Origin: an uncultured Niabella sp.
GTDB lineage: Bacteria; Bacteroidota; Bacteroidia; Chitinophagales; Chitinophagaceae
Assembly (NCBI GenBank): GCA_934486785.1
Contig: CAKSQK010000002.1
Location: forward strand, 1 to 64,000
Direction of reading: 5' to 3'
DNA length: 64,000 bases
Made by a program: the position numbers and the translations under genes. This document shows, piece by piece, positions 36,715 through 45,752 of the stretch (position 1 is its first letter; each line of letters begins with the position of its first letter). The notes beneath the pieces were generated by a model. It made no database searches. It was not told where the DNA came from and worked only from the letters and a program-made list of their open reading frames with translations.

Positions 36715-37860
36715 ATGTACAGGACTAATTTGTTGAAACTGCTATTGATCATCGTTATAGGATGGAGCTGCGCACCCGGGCTAATTACACACAGTAATCT
36801 TGAAACACCAAAGCTAAGGCTGCTGGATGTGCATGTAATTCCACACAATCTTACTTACGAAAACACACTCGTGGGCGGGCTTTCAGGCATTGATTACGAC
36901 CCAAAAACAAAAACATATTACATCATCAGCGATGAACGCTCTGCTACAAGCCCTGCAAGGTTTTACACGGCCAAAATTGATATTCAAAACAACAAATTTG
37001 CAGGCGTAAACTTTACATCAGTACACACTTTAAAACAAGCCGGCGGCAACACATTTCCATCAATAAAAGAAGATGCCGTGCGGGCCGCCGATCCGGAATC
37101 TATCCGTTACAATCCATTAAAAAATACGCTGGTATGGTCCAGTGAGGGTGACAAGGCTGTGCGCAATGGCGTTTCAGTAATGCAGGATCCATTTGTATAT
37201 GAAATGGATGTAAAGGGCAACTTTTTAGATAGCTTTTTGATCCCGTCGCATATGCGCATGAAAGCAGGCGAAGCCGGACCGCGCACCAATGGAGTTTTTG
37301 AGGGACTAGCATTTGATAAAAATTTAAAAGCATTGTATGTAAGCCTTGAAGAACCTTTGTTTGACGATGGCCCGCGTGCCGATGTAGATGTTCCCGGTGC
37401 GCCGGTGAGGATCACAAAATACAATACTGCCACGCGAAAACCCGTAGCACAATATGCTTATTTACTGGACGCGGTGGCGCGCAAACCTTTGCTGGCAGAC
37501 GCTTTCAGGGTAAATGGCGTGCCGGAAATACTTTGGTATGATGAAAACAAACTATTGGTAATGGAACGGTCTTTCACCATGGGTATTCTAAGTTCAACAA
37601 TAAAAATTTACCTGGCCGATTACTCCGATGCTACAAATGTATTAAACGTGGCAAGCCTTACCGATAAGATTGCCTACAAGCCCATGTCTAAAAGACTTTT
37701 ATTGAATTCAGACAGCCTCAACCAGTTTACTGACAATATAGAAGGTATGACCTTGGGCCCAAGATTAGCTAACGGCAACCGCTCGCTAATTTTAATAGCC
37801 GATAACAATTTTCAGAAAATTCAAAAGAGCCAGGTGTTTTTGTTTGAGGTGGTGGAATGA
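36715..37860 (+). CDS. Phytase-like esterase-type lipoprotein (PF13449-like)
   Basis: The 381-residue protein has a signal region with WSCAPG, a likely lipobox Cys near residue 19, so it is probably an outer-membrane or periplasmic lipoprotein. The mature part shows beta-propeller-like repeats with VGGLSGIDYDPKTKTYYIISDERS, DPESIRYNPLKNTLVWSSEG, NGVFEGLAFDKNLKALYVSLEEPLFDDGP and a C-terminal DNIEGMTLGPRLANGNRSLILIADNNF. These blocks define the family annotated as esterase-like activity of phytase. The enzymatic activity is not established. The gene stands alone between rnpB and tRNA-Arg. Confidence 0.88.
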   Translation: MYRTNLLKLLLIIVIGWSCAPGLITHSNLETPKLRLLDVHVIPHNLTYENTLVGGLSGIDYDPKTKTYYIISDERSATSPARFYTAKIDIQNNKFAGVNFTSVHTLKQAGGNTFPSIKEDAVRAADPESIRYNPLKNTLVWSSEGDKAVRNGVSVMQDPFVYEMDVKGNFLDSFLIPSHMRMKAGEAGPRTNGVFEGLAFDKNLKALYVSLEEPLFDDGPRADVDVPGAPVRITKYNTATRKPVAQYAYLLDAVARKPLLADAFRVNGVPEILWYDENKLLVMERSFTMGILSSTIKIYLADYSDATNVLNVASLTDKIAYKPMSKRLLLNSDSLNQFTDNIEGMTLGPRLANGNRSLILIADNNFQKIQKSQVFLFEVVE

Positions 37861-37882
37861 ATACAGGAGAATTTAAACTAAA

Positions 37883-37910
37883 AAACGCGCTACTTGTATG
37901 TAACGCGTTT
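37883..37910. terminator. Hairpin between the phytase-like gene and tRNA-Arg
   Basis: AAACGCG (37883-37889) pairs with CGCGTTT (37904-37910) over a 14-nt loop. It can serve as a bidirectional end for the plus-strand gene and for tRNA-Arg on the minus strand. The T-tract is weak on both sides. Confidence 0.5.
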
Positions 37911-37917
37911 GATATTT

Positions 37918-37994
37918 TGGTGACCCCGTCAGGATTCAAACCTGAAACCTTTTGATCCGTAGTCAAATGCTCTATTCAATTGAGCTACGGGGCC
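37918..37994 (-). tRNA. tRNA-Arg (anticodon ACG)
   Basis: The 77-nt sequence, including an encoded CCA, folds normally. Acceptor GGCCCCG pairs with CGGGGTC (one G-T), discriminator A. Anticodon arm TTTGA-CTACGGA-TCAAA gives ACG. The T-arm is CAGGTTTGAATCCTG. Confidence 0.96.
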
Positions 37995-38088
37995 CCTTTT
38001 TGGGAGGGCAAAAATAGGAGCTTTTTACCAAACTCCAAAATCATTCAACACCATCCTGTACATTTTTTTTATAAACCCCAGGCCGGTA

Positions 38089-40059
38089 TCACTCCTTTAC
38101 CCAGTCATAATCCAGTTGACGCTTATCCAAATTGGCGGCAACCACCTGTATGCGCACTTTGTCGCCCATAGTAAATTTTTTTCTTGTGCGGCGTCCAATC
38201 AGCGCGTAATCTGATTCAGAATGTTCAAAATCATCGTGCTCTTTCAGCATGGCCATTGATACCATTCCTTCGCAAAGATGATCCACTGTTTCGGCCCAGA
38301 AACCATGCTTGGAAACCCCGCTGATGATGGCATCAAATTCCTCACCTATAAATTGCTGCATATACTGTACCTGCTTGTATTTATTGGCGCTGCGCTCGGC
38401 CTCCATCGCATTGCGTTCACGGTCGCTGCAATGCTTGCATTTTTCTTCCATTTTCTTATCAAGATTCACACGGTCTTCCAGCACCTCTAATAAAATGCGG
38501 TGCACCATTATGTCAGGATAACGGCGGATGGGAGAAGTAAAATGGCAATAATATTCAAAGCCCAGGCCGTAATGCCCCACATTACTTGCCGTGTATTTAG
38601 CTTTTGCCATGGTGCGAATGCCTAATTCTGAAAGCACGGCTTCCTCGGGCCTGCCTCTTGTTTCCTGCAAAAGCCTGTTAAAAGAATTGGCAATGGTCTC
38701 CGCGCTTGAGATGTCAAACTTGTATCCAAATTTATTGGCAAACGCTATAAAGGGCAGCAATTTTTCTTCATCAGGCGTATCGTGTATACGGTAAGGAAAA
38801 GGAATAGATTTATTATTGACCTTTACTTTTGAAACATGCCGCGCCACATACCTGTTTGCCAGCAGCATCAATTCTTCAATTAGCTGATGCGCCTCTTTGC
38901 TTTCTTTTAATTCTATGCCTAATGGCGTTCCTTTTTCATCCAGTTTAAATCTTACTTCGGTTGAATGAAAATTGATCGCTCCTTCATCAAAGCGGTACTT
39001 GCGTAAGGTTTGCGAAATATTGTTTACAGCCAGTATTGCTTCAGCATGGTCGCCGGCGCCGGTTTCTATGATCTGCTGCGCTTCTTCGTAAGTAAACCTG
39101 CGATTTGAATGAATGATCGTTTTTCCCAGCCAGTATGTTTTTACTTCGGCTTTGTCGTTCAACTGAAAAATAGCAGAAAAACAGAGCTTATCCTCATTTG
39201 GCCTTAAAGAACACAATACGTTAGAAATATGTTCCGGCAGCATTGGGTTTACCCTATCTGGCAAATACACTGATGTTGCCCTGTGATAAGCTTCTTCATC
39301 AAGCGCATTGCCCGGTGTAACATAATGCGAAACATCTGCAATGTGCACGCCAATTTCATGATTGCCATTTTTTAGCTTACGGTAAGAAATGGCATCATCA
39401 AAATCTTTGGCGTCTACAGGGTCAATGGTAAAGGTAAGTAAGCCCCGCACATCTTTGCGAATGCTGATCTCTTCTTTGGAGATGTCTTCGGGCAGGCGGC
39501 CGGCAACTTCTAATGCCTCATCGCTAAAATGCAACGGGAAACCGTGCTCAAGCAACGTTTCCTGCATGGCCGCATCGGCTTCATTTTCTTCACTCATTAC
39601 AGAAATGATCTCGCCTTCAGGCCGTTTGTCGCCCTTATCCCATTTGATCAAGCGGGCAATCACCTTATCTCCTTCTTTTGCGCCATTGATGTTTTTTTCT
39701 GAAATATAAATATCGGGTACGCCTTTTTCCTTATCGCCCAGTACAAATGCAAAACCTTTGTTCATTTGCACTACGCCCATAAACTCCGTTCTCTTGCGTT
39801 TTACAACTTCAACCACTTTTCCTTTCATCCTTTCATCAAATCCTGAGCGTAATTTTATGCGCACCGTATCGCCATCCATGGCGTTATTGATATCTTCAGG
39901 AAATACGAGTACATCATCTTCCATTCCTTCCACAATTACAAAGCCCCTGCCTGAGCGTGTTACATCAAGCGTACCTTTGATCGTATCATTTGCTGTGTTT
40001 TTAATTTTTTTTCTTGAGCCTGATACCCTGGGTTTTGAAGGCTTGTTTTTTCTTCCCAT
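38089..40059 (-). CDS. rnr: Ribonuclease R
   Basis: The 656-residue exoribonuclease degrades structured RNA from the 3' end. It has a short basic N-terminus, cold-shock-like domains (about 30-180), and the RNB catalytic domain with TIDPVDAKDFDDAISYRKL (metal-binding Asp residues) and YCHFTSPIRRYPDIMVHR. A C-terminal S1-like domain includes FDAIISGVSKHGFWAE. It is shorter than E. coli RNase R, lacking the long N-terminal helix-turn-helix and the long Lys-rich C-terminal tail. The lpxK gene ends 3 nt upstream, implying one transcript. Confidence 0.96.
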   Translation of the reverse strand: MGRKNKPSKPRVSGSRKKIKNTANDTIKGTLDVTRSGRGFVIVEGMEDDVLVFPEDINNAMDGDTVRIKLRSGFDERMKGKVVEVVKRKRTEFMGVVQMNKGFAFVLGDKEKGVPDIYISEKNINGAKEGDKVIARLIKWDKGDKRPEGEIISVMSEENEADAAMQETLLEHGFPLHFSDEALEVAGRLPEDISKEEISIRKDVRGLLTFTIDPVDAKDFDDAISYRKLKNGNHEIGVHIADVSHYVTPGNALDEEAYHRATSVYLPDRVNPMLPEHISNVLCSLRPNEDKLCFSAIFQLNDKAEVKTYWLGKTIIHSNRRFTYEEAQQIIETGAGDHAEAILAVNNISQTLRKYRFDEGAINFHSTEVRFKLDEKGTPLGIELKESKEAHQLIEELMLLANRYVARHVSKVKVNNKSIPFPYRIHDTPDEEKLLPFIAFANKFGYKFDISSAETIANSFNRLLQETRGRPEEAVLSELGIRTMAKAKYTASNVGHYGLGFEYYCHFTSPIRRYPDIMVHRILLEVLEDRVNLDKKMEEKCKHCSDRERNAMEAERSANKYKQVQYMQQFIGEEFDAIISGVSKHGFWAETVDHLCEGMVSMAMLKEHDDFEHSESDYALIGRRTRKKFTMGDKVRIQVVAANLDKRQLDYDWVKE

Positions 40060-40062
40060 AAC

Positions 40063-41127
40063 CTATTTTTTATTTTGTATAAATCGAAATACCATCTTAT
40101 TAAAATCATCACCTTCATCAAATAAAAACCGGTGTGCAACCGGGATGGCAAAAACCGGGAACTCCTGCAGGCTGTGTTTAAATTCTCTTAACCGCATCGC
40201 ATCTTTTTCTGTAGTGATGATGATCTTATTTTGTTGTTTCATTGATTCAAAAGTTTTCTTAACAGTATCAATATCGTTTTGGCTAAACCTGTGGTGGTCA
40301 GGAAAACTGATAATTGAAAAGCTAATATCATGCCGTTTTAAGTAACTTAAAAGTGGATTAGGGTTAGCTATGCCGGTCACAACCAATGCATTCTGTACAT
40401 CGTGCAAAGCTTTTTGGGCATGATGGAAAACACCGTACAACTGTTCATATTGTATGGATGTAAAAAATACCTGCTGGTATGCCTGCGGACCGATCTTTTG
40501 AATAACCTGATTTTTTTGCAGTACTGTGAGGTTGGGCGGGCATTTGGTTACAACAATTGCCTGAGCTTTTTTATAATTACTTTTTAAATCTCTTAGCTGT
40601 CCGGCAGGCAAATAAAAATCATCTACAAACAGGTTACTGTATTCGGTAAGTAAAATATTCAGCCCTGCAGAAACAGCACGATGCTGGAAAGCATCGTCAA
40701 GGATAATAACATCAATTGACGGAAATTGTTGCACCACGCTGTTAATGGCTTCGGCTCTTTTTTCCGCCACTACCACTTTTGTTCCGGGAAATTTTGAATA
40801 GAACTGAAGCGGTTCATCACCTATTTCGGCAGCCGTAGTGTTTTTATTTGCAATCAGCATGCCGGTTGTTTGGCGTTTATATCCGCGGCTTATGGTTGCA
40901 ATTTTATATTGTGGCGACAGCAACCGCAATAAATATTCTACCATTGGTGTTTTACCGGTTCCGCCCACTGATAAGTTGCCTACACAAATCACGGGCAAAT
41001 GGAATGTAGCCGTTTTTTTCCAGCCCCAGTCGAACATTTTATTATGAACGATAACGCCTGCTTTGTACAACCATGATAATGGCAGTAAAAACCGGGACTT
41101 TCGTTTCATAACGTTTTCAAATCGCAT
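40063..41127 (-). CDS. lpxK: Tetraacyldisaccharide 4'-kinase LpxK
   Basis: The 354-residue inner-membrane enzyme phosphorylates the lipid A precursor. An N-terminal hydrophobic helix is followed by the Walker A motif GNLSVGGTGKTPMVEYLLRLL and a Walker B-like VIILDDAFQHRAV. The signature RGYKRQ lies between them. The last 70 residues carry the DHHRFS block. Length fits the family. An internal ATG six codons in could also be the start. It is in the minus-strand group with rnr. Confidence 0.95.
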   Translation of the reverse strand: MRFENVMKRKSRFLLPLSWLYKAGVIVHNKMFDWGWKKTATFHLPVICVGNLSVGGTGKTPMVEYLLRLLSPQYKIATISRGYKRQTTGMLIANKNTTAAEIGDEPLQFYSKFPGTKVVVAEKRAEAINSVVQQFPSIDVIILDDAFQHRAVSAGLNILLTEYSNLFVDDFYLPAGQLRDLKSNYKKAQAIVVTKCPPNLTVLQKNQVIQKIGPQAYQQVFFTSIQYEQLYGVFHHAQKALHDVQNALVVTGIANPNPLLSYLKRHDISFSIISFPDHHRFSQNDIDTVKKTFESMKQQNKIIITTEKDAMRLREFKHSLQEFPVFAIPVAHRFLFDEGDDFNKMVFRFIQNKK

Positions 41128-41169
41128 CCAATAATAATTTTCTTGGCGCTTGTGCCATCAGCAAAATGC

Positions 41170-41739
41170 CTAAAACCCGTAAACTGTTTCAGGCGTTACA
41201 CAATAATCTAAAGGTATATCAAAGTCATTGCGGTCGGCAATTTTATCTATCGGTTTAAAATAGCTCAGGCCAATTTTGAGAGCATCTGGGCGGCAGCCCG
41301 CCAGGAATTTATCATAAAAGCCTTTTCCATACCCAACCCTGTAACCCTGTTTGTCAAAACAAAGCAGGGGCACCAGTACCAGGTCAATATCTGCGGCGCT
41401 TAGTACTGTATTGCCCGACGGCTCTAAAATGCCAAAGCGATTGAGGATAAAATCATCATCGTTATCTGCCACAACGGCTTTCATGGTATAGTCCGTAAAA
41501 TTGCAAACCGGGTAAGCAGTTGTTAACTCCGGATTGCTAAAACCCAGGTACCTGAGAATATTGGCTGTATCAATTTCGCTGTATTCCTCCATGGCCTTGT
41601 AGGTAAAAACCACGTTAATAAAAGGCAGGCTGATCTTTTGAAATTGTATCAAAAGCAGGTCATTCCATTTTTCACGCTGAACCGCTGAGATATCACTTCG
41701 CTTTTGCTTATAAATTTTTCTTGCTTCTTTTTTCAGCAT
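41170..41739 (-). CDS. 5-formyltetrahydrofolate cyclo-ligase family protein
   Basis: The 189-residue enzyme converts 5-formyl-THF to methenyl-THF using ATP. An early KKEARKIYKQKRSD basic segment binds the phosphates. The C-terminal block DLVLVPLLCFDKQGYRVGYGKGFYDKFL is the family signature. It follows rsmD by five nt on the same strand. The symbol varies (ygfA/fau), so none is given. Confidence 0.93.
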   Translation of the reverse strand: MLKKEARKIYKQKRSDISAVQREKWNDLLLIQFQKISLPFINVVFTYKAMEEYSEIDTANILRYLGFSNPELTTAYPVCNFTDYTMKAVVADNDDDFILNRFGILEPSGNTVLSAADIDLVLVPLLCFDKQGYRVGYGKGFYDKFLAGCRPDALKIGLSYFKPIDKIADRNDFDIPLDYCVTPETVYGF

Positions 41740-41744
41740 CCGCT

Positions 41745-42284
41745 TTATTTATTGATGAAGAAAGAGAATATGGTGGTACCGTAGTTTTTTTCGAAACTGT
41801 ATTTCTCAAAATCCTTGTAATTGTTGCGTGGCGTATGTTCCAGCACAAAAATGCCTTCATCAGCAAGCAGGTTTTTTTGTACAATTAATTTTGGAATTTC
41901 ATCAATAGCAGTAAGCGCGTAGGGCGGCCCGGCAAATATAAAATCGTATTGTGTTGTACAGCTTTCTAAAAATTTAAACACATCCATTTTTAAAAACTGC
42001 ATGTTATTAATTTTTAAAGCAGCGGCCGTTTTTTTGATAAACTCAAACATCATATTGTCTTTTTCAACAATGGTAAGATGGCCCGCGCCACGGCTGGCAA
42101 GCTCGTAGCTGATGCTGCCCGTGCCGCCAAACAGATCGAGAGTTTTGATGTCCTCAAAGTCAATGCGGTGCTGCAGCACGTTAAAAAGGCCTTCCTTGGC
42201 AATATCGGTAGTAGGCCTTGTATACGGCATTTTTGCCGGCGGGTTAATTTTCCGGCCGCCCAATTCTCCGCTTATGATTCGCAT
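41745..42284 (-). CDS. rsmD: 16S rRNA (guanine(966)-N2)-methyltransferase RsmD
   Basis: The 179-residue SAM-dependent enzyme starts MRIISGELGGRKI, a typical RsmD start, followed by RPTTDIAKEGLFNVL. Motif I is TLDLFGGTGSISYELASRGA. Motif IV is FAGPPYAL at about 117-124, where the usual Asp of DPPY/F is Gly119. It overlaps the DUF3822 gene by 13 nt. Methylates one guanine of 16S rRNA during 30S assembly, by family knowledge. Confidence 0.93.
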   Translation of the reverse strand: MRIISGELGGRKINPPAKMPYTRPTTDIAKEGLFNVLQHRIDFEDIKTLDLFGGTGSISYELASRGAGHLTIVEKDNMMFEFIKKTAAALKINNMQFLKMDVFKFLESCTTQYDFIFAGPPYALTAIDEIPKLIVQKNLLADEGIFVLEHTPRNNYKDFEKYSFEKNYGTTIFSFFINK

Positions 42285-43072
42285 AGCGCTACCTGGTTCA
42301 AAAGAGTAAAATAATGTGCAGGATGCTCACCTGCCTGCTGCCACGATGCTTCTTTAAAAACAATATTCAGAAAATAATCATACAGCGTTCTGTAAAGAAC
42401 AGAGCGTTTATCAATCAGGCCTGAAATATTCAATCGAACGGTTTCCTGCTGCAATTGAAAGGTTTCACAGATCTTCAATAAATAAAACAACACATCCGCA
42501 GGCGCGTTGTAGTGATACGTTTGCGCCAGCAATAGCTGATCTTGCTTTGTAACTATAACGCTGAAATTTTTATCGCGAACGTTCAGATCCATACAACCAT
42601 CCGCCATACCTTTCGCTGCATTTTTTAATTGTATGGATTGCACATGCCAGAATTTTGAAGAAGGAAAATGTGTCAGCACCCAATTCAGCAACTCATAAGG
42701 TACAGCATAAATATTGGCCAGCTCCCACTCTGTAACCACTTCATGTATAAAATGATCCTGCTGCCCGGCATTGTTTAAGTACAACAAGGGAGTGTTATCG
42801 CCTGTGTTAAAGTCAACCGGCAACAAGGTGCTGGTGCTGTAATCAAATGCTGTTATGATTTTTGCGAAAGGTGCGTTCAATACATCATTTGCCTGTAAAA
42901 TCGTGTTCAGTTGCTCCACGCCTGTGTGCTGCAAATAGAATCTTTTCAGTTCACAAAGGTGGTCGTCATCAAGAATGGCATATGAAAAATAATCATTCCC
43001 CACCAGCAGCACCAGCGCATCCGGCTGGCAGTTTGCACTGCTGTTACTTTTTATCACAAACTGTTCCTGCAA
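42272..43072 (-). CDS. DUF3822 family protein
   Basis: The 266-residue protein matches the DUF3822 pattern of Bacteroidota: a FtsA/actin-like N-terminal region (LVLLVGNDYFSYAILDDDHL), a middle ALVLLV-type strand set, and a C-terminal HYNAPADVLFYLLKICETFQLQQETVRLNISGLIDKRSVLYRTLYDYF. Function is unknown. It is almost always next to rsmD in this phylum, which may point to a shared operon rather than a shared role. Confidence 0.85.
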   Translation of the reverse strand: MQEQFVIKSNSSANCQPDALVLLVGNDYFSYAILDDDHLCELKRFYLQHTGVEQLNTILQANDVLNAPFAKIITAFDYSTSTLLPVDFNTGDNTPLLYLNNAGQQDHFIHEVVTEWELANIYAVPYELLNWVLTHFPSSKFWHVQSIQLKNAAKGMADGCMDLNVRDKNFSVIVTKQDQLLLAQTYHYNAPADVLFYLLKICETFQLQQETVRLNISGLIDKRSVLYRTLYDYFLNIVFKEASWQQAGEHPAHYFTLLNQVALCES

Positions 43073-43096
43073 ATTATTACGATTAGAGGCGTTATA

Positions 43097-44335
43097 TTAA
43101 GGATAGATCAGGTATTTTGTTCGCATTTGTTTGTAAGCTGCCAACCCTGGCTCCCAGGTTTTGCGAATGTCCTCTTCGCTCATACCCTGCTCAATCTGTT
43201 TTTTGAAATCATACACACCGGCCAGTTTGTTAATATCACCAATTTGGTTGCTTTGGGTTTTATCAAAAAATTTCGGCTTATCGGGGTAGGCGTTGTACAG
43301 GTCTATCATCCATTGTATATTGATCTTGCGCTCTTTGATCAAATTGCTCATATCGTAGTTGCGAAGGTCAAGGCCGTAGCATGCTTTGTTCAGATGCAGC
43401 GGCGTTTCAGCCATGCCTTTTATGCTAACAGGTGTGAAGTTAAAGCTGTATTTGCCTTTCAGGGCGGGCGCGCCTAACACTGAAAAAGGAAAATAAGTGC
43501 CCCTGCCCTGGCTTACAATGGTGCCTTCAAACAGGCAAAGCGATGGGTAGAGTAAAATGCTTTGCTGCGTGTTAAGATTGGGCGATGGTTTTACCGGCAA
43601 TGTGTACATCATGTCATGATGGTAATTGGCAACGGGTATAATTTTTACATTGGCTTTTGCTTTATTGGGCAACCAACCTTCACCGTTGATCATTAATGCC
43701 ATTTCGCCTACTGTTAGCCCATGTGCAATGGGAATGGGATATGCGCCAATGCCGGATTTCAGCTTCATATCCAGTATAGGGCCGTCAACCAGGTAACCGT
43801 TTGGATTAGGCCTGTCAAGTATGAGTAACTGTTTGTTATTTTCTGCGCAGGCTTCCATCAGCTTGCCCAGCACATTAATGTAAGTGTAAAACCGGCAACC
43901 TACATCCTGTATGTCGTAGATCATAATATCTACATTGGCCAGATCTTGTGCAGAAGGTTTGCTTTTACTGCCATAAAGTGAAATGACAGGGATGCCGGTT
44001 TTTGCGTCCACATCATCGCTCACTTTTGCGCCCGCCGAAGCATCTCCACGAAATCCATGCTCAGGCCCGAAAGCTTTTACAACTTTAATGCCGCGCGCCA
44101 AAAGGCTGTCAACAAGATGCACATTGCCAATACGCGATGTTGGATTGGCAAGAACGCCAACACGCTTGTTTTTAAGGTAATCAATGTATTTCTCCGTTTG
44201 ATCGGCGCCTGTAATAATATTGTAGGTAAATGCAGAATCTTTCGCTTTTACATAAGGATCGGCTATGCCCGGACGTGAAGAACCACAGGAAAAAATTATA
44301 ACAGCAACAAATAGTAAAGAATGTATCAGTTTCAT
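43097..44335 (-). CDS. DUF1343 lipoprotein, NamZ-type exo-beta-N-acetylmuramidase candidate
   Basis: I use the ATG at 44335 (MKLIHSLLF); a longer in-frame start at 44359 would precede the signal peptide with eight extra residues. The protein, about 412 residues, has a lipoprotein signal (FSCGSS). It shows the DUF1343 signatures RVGVLANPTSRIGN, VKAFGPEHGFRGDASAG, VDIMIYDIQDVGCRFYTYI and VSQGRGTYFPFSVLGAP. NamZ of Bacillus, the founding member, removes MurNAc from peptidoglycan ends. In Bacteroidota the gene is typical of peptidoglycan recycling. Activity here is by family inference. Confidence 0.9.
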   Translation of the reverse strand: MKLIHSLLFVAVIIFSCGSSRPGIADPYVKAKDSAFTYNIITGADQTEKYIDYLKNKRVGVLANPTSRIGNVHLVDSLLARGIKVVKAFGPEHGFRGDASAGAKVSDDVDAKTGIPVISLYGSKSKPSAQDLANVDIMIYDIQDVGCRFYTYINVLGKLMEACAENNKQLLILDRPNPNGYLVDGPILDMKLKSGIGAYPIPIAHGLTVGEMALMINGEGWLPNKAKANVKIIPVANYHHDMMYTLPVKPSPNLNTQQSILLYPSLCLFEGTIVSQGRGTYFPFSVLGAPALKGKYSFNFTPVSIKGMAETPLHLNKACYGLDLRNYDMSNLIKERKINIQWMIDLYNAYPDKPKFFDKTQSNQIGDINKLAGVYDFKKQIEQGMSEEDIRKTWEPGLAAYKQMRTKYLIYP

Positions 44336-44492
44336 ACATGGAATTTTAAAAGCAGCCAAATATACTGCATTATTTTTATGCCATGCTGATCATTTCACTT
44401 CGCAGCAAAGCAATTTAAAAGGTATGATTTATACATTATTTTAAACAGTTTTTAACGCCTTTTGGGTATCATGCTTCACGCGCAAAATAGGT

Positions 44493-44500
44493 TACATTTG
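44493..44500 (+). promoter_or_regulatory. Putative -7 element of the thiolase gene
   Basis: TACATTTG is a perfect match to TAnnTTTG, 20 nt before the start codon. No -33 TTTG lies at the expected distance. Confidence 0.5.
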
Positions 44501-44520
44501 TTTCCTTAAAAACAATAACC

Positions 44521-45699
44521 ATGAACGAAGTGTATGTACTTGCCGCCTTACGCACACCAATAGGCAGTTTTGGAGGCAGCCTTAAAAGTTTTAGCGCTAC
44601 GCAGTTGGGCGCTGCTGTTATAGAGGCTGCTGTGGAAAGATCGGGCATCAGCCACAATCATATTAACGAGGTATTTATGGGCTGCGTATTACAGGCCAAC
44701 CTGGGGCAGGCTCCTGCGCGCCAGGCTGCAAAATTTGCCGGCTTACCCGATCATGTAAATTGTACCACGGTAAACAAAGTATGCGCCAGCGGTATGAAAG
44801 CCATAGCACTTGCCACACAAAGTATTTTGCTGGGCGATGCAGATGTAGCTATTGCCGGCGGTATGGAAAGCATGAGCAATGTGCCTTTTTATGCTGATAA
44901 CATGCGCTGGGGCCGGAAATACGGGAACGCCACATTGGTTGACGGCCTTGCGAAAGACGGATTGACTGATGTGTACGACGGAAACGCGATGGGCATTGCT
45001 GCGGAGCTTTGCGCAGGCGAATGCAATATTTCACGCGAAGCGCAGGATGCCTACGCCATTGAAAGTTACAGGCGCAGCCATGATGCCTGGGCCAGCGGGA
45101 AATTTGACAATGAAATAGTACCCGTTACGGTTTTGCAGCGCAAAGGCGATCCGCTATTGATCGCAAAAGACGAAGAACCCTTTCATGTAAAATTTGATAA
45201 AATACCCACGCTGAACCCAGCTTTTAAAAAAGACGGCACCGTGACTGCTGCCAATGCCAGCACCATGAACGATGGCGCAGCAGCATTGGTTTTGACCAGT
45301 AAAACAAAGGCAGAACAACTTGGCTTAAAACCCATTGCCAAAATTTTAAGCTATGCTGATGCTGAACAGGCGCCACAATGGTTTACCACTACCCCATCGC
45401 TTGCTGTACCAAAAGCAGTTGAAAAAGCCGGGCTGCAAATGAACGATATTGATTACTGGGAACTGAATGAGGCTTTCAGCGTTGTGGCTATTGAAAACAG
45501 CAAACGCATGCAGCTTGATCCCGCTAAAGTAAATGTGAACGGCGGCGCTGTATCGCTGGGCCACCCGCTTGGCGCAAGCGGCGCAAGGATTATTGTTACA
45601 CTCATCAACATATTGAAGCAGCAAAACGGTAAATATGGCGCGGCAGGGATTTGTAACGGTGGCGGCGGCGCCAGCGCTATGGTGATTGAAATTATCTGA
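44521..45699 (+). CDS. Acetyl-CoA C-acyltransferase (thiolase)
   Basis: The 392-residue enzyme catalyses acetoacetyl-CoA synthesis or cleavage. The acyl-binding Cys is Cys88 in NKVCASGMKA. The catalytic His is in the C-terminal NVNGGAVSLGHPLGASGARI block and the second Cys in ICNGGGGASAMVIE. Length and motifs fit biosynthetic (atoB-like) or FadA thiolases. The pathway (fatty acid degradation, ketone bodies or isoprenoid) cannot be fixed from this single gene. It is on the plus strand, opposite its neighbours. Confidence 0.95.
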   Translation: MNEVYVLAALRTPIGSFGGSLKSFSATQLGAAVIEAAVERSGISHNHINEVFMGCVLQANLGQAPARQAAKFAGLPDHVNCTTVNKVCASGMKAIALATQSILLGDADVAIAGGMESMSNVPFYADNMRWGRKYGNATLVDGLAKDGLTDVYDGNAMGIAAELCAGECNISREAQDAYAIESYRRSHDAWASGKFDNEIVPVTVLQRKGDPLLIAKDEEPFHVKFDKIPTLNPAFKKDGTVTAANASTMNDGAAALVLTSKTKAEQLGLKPIAKILSYADAEQAPQWFTTTPSLAVPKAVEKAGLQMNDIDYWELNEAFSVVAIENSKRMQLDPAKVNVNGGAVSLGHPLGASGARIIVTLINILKQQNGKYGAAGICNGGGGASAMVIEII

Positions 45700-45704
45700 C
45701 ATCA

Positions 45705-45739
45705 AAAAAGAGGCCGCGCTTTTAAGGCAGCCTCCTGGT
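45705..45739. terminator. Bidirectional terminator between thiolase and M16 peptidase genes
   Basis: GAGGCCGC (45710-45717) pairs with GCAGCCTC (45727-45734), one wobble. On the minus strand it is followed by TTTTTTGATG and on the plus strand by TGGTTTTAC. Confidence 0.7.
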
Positions 45740-45752
45740 TTTACAATCAGTT

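Noticed and set aside
38089..40059. Plus-strand frames of 106 and 195 codons across rnr and lpxK
   Set aside because: Antisense to rnr and its 5' neighbour; no recognisable domain.
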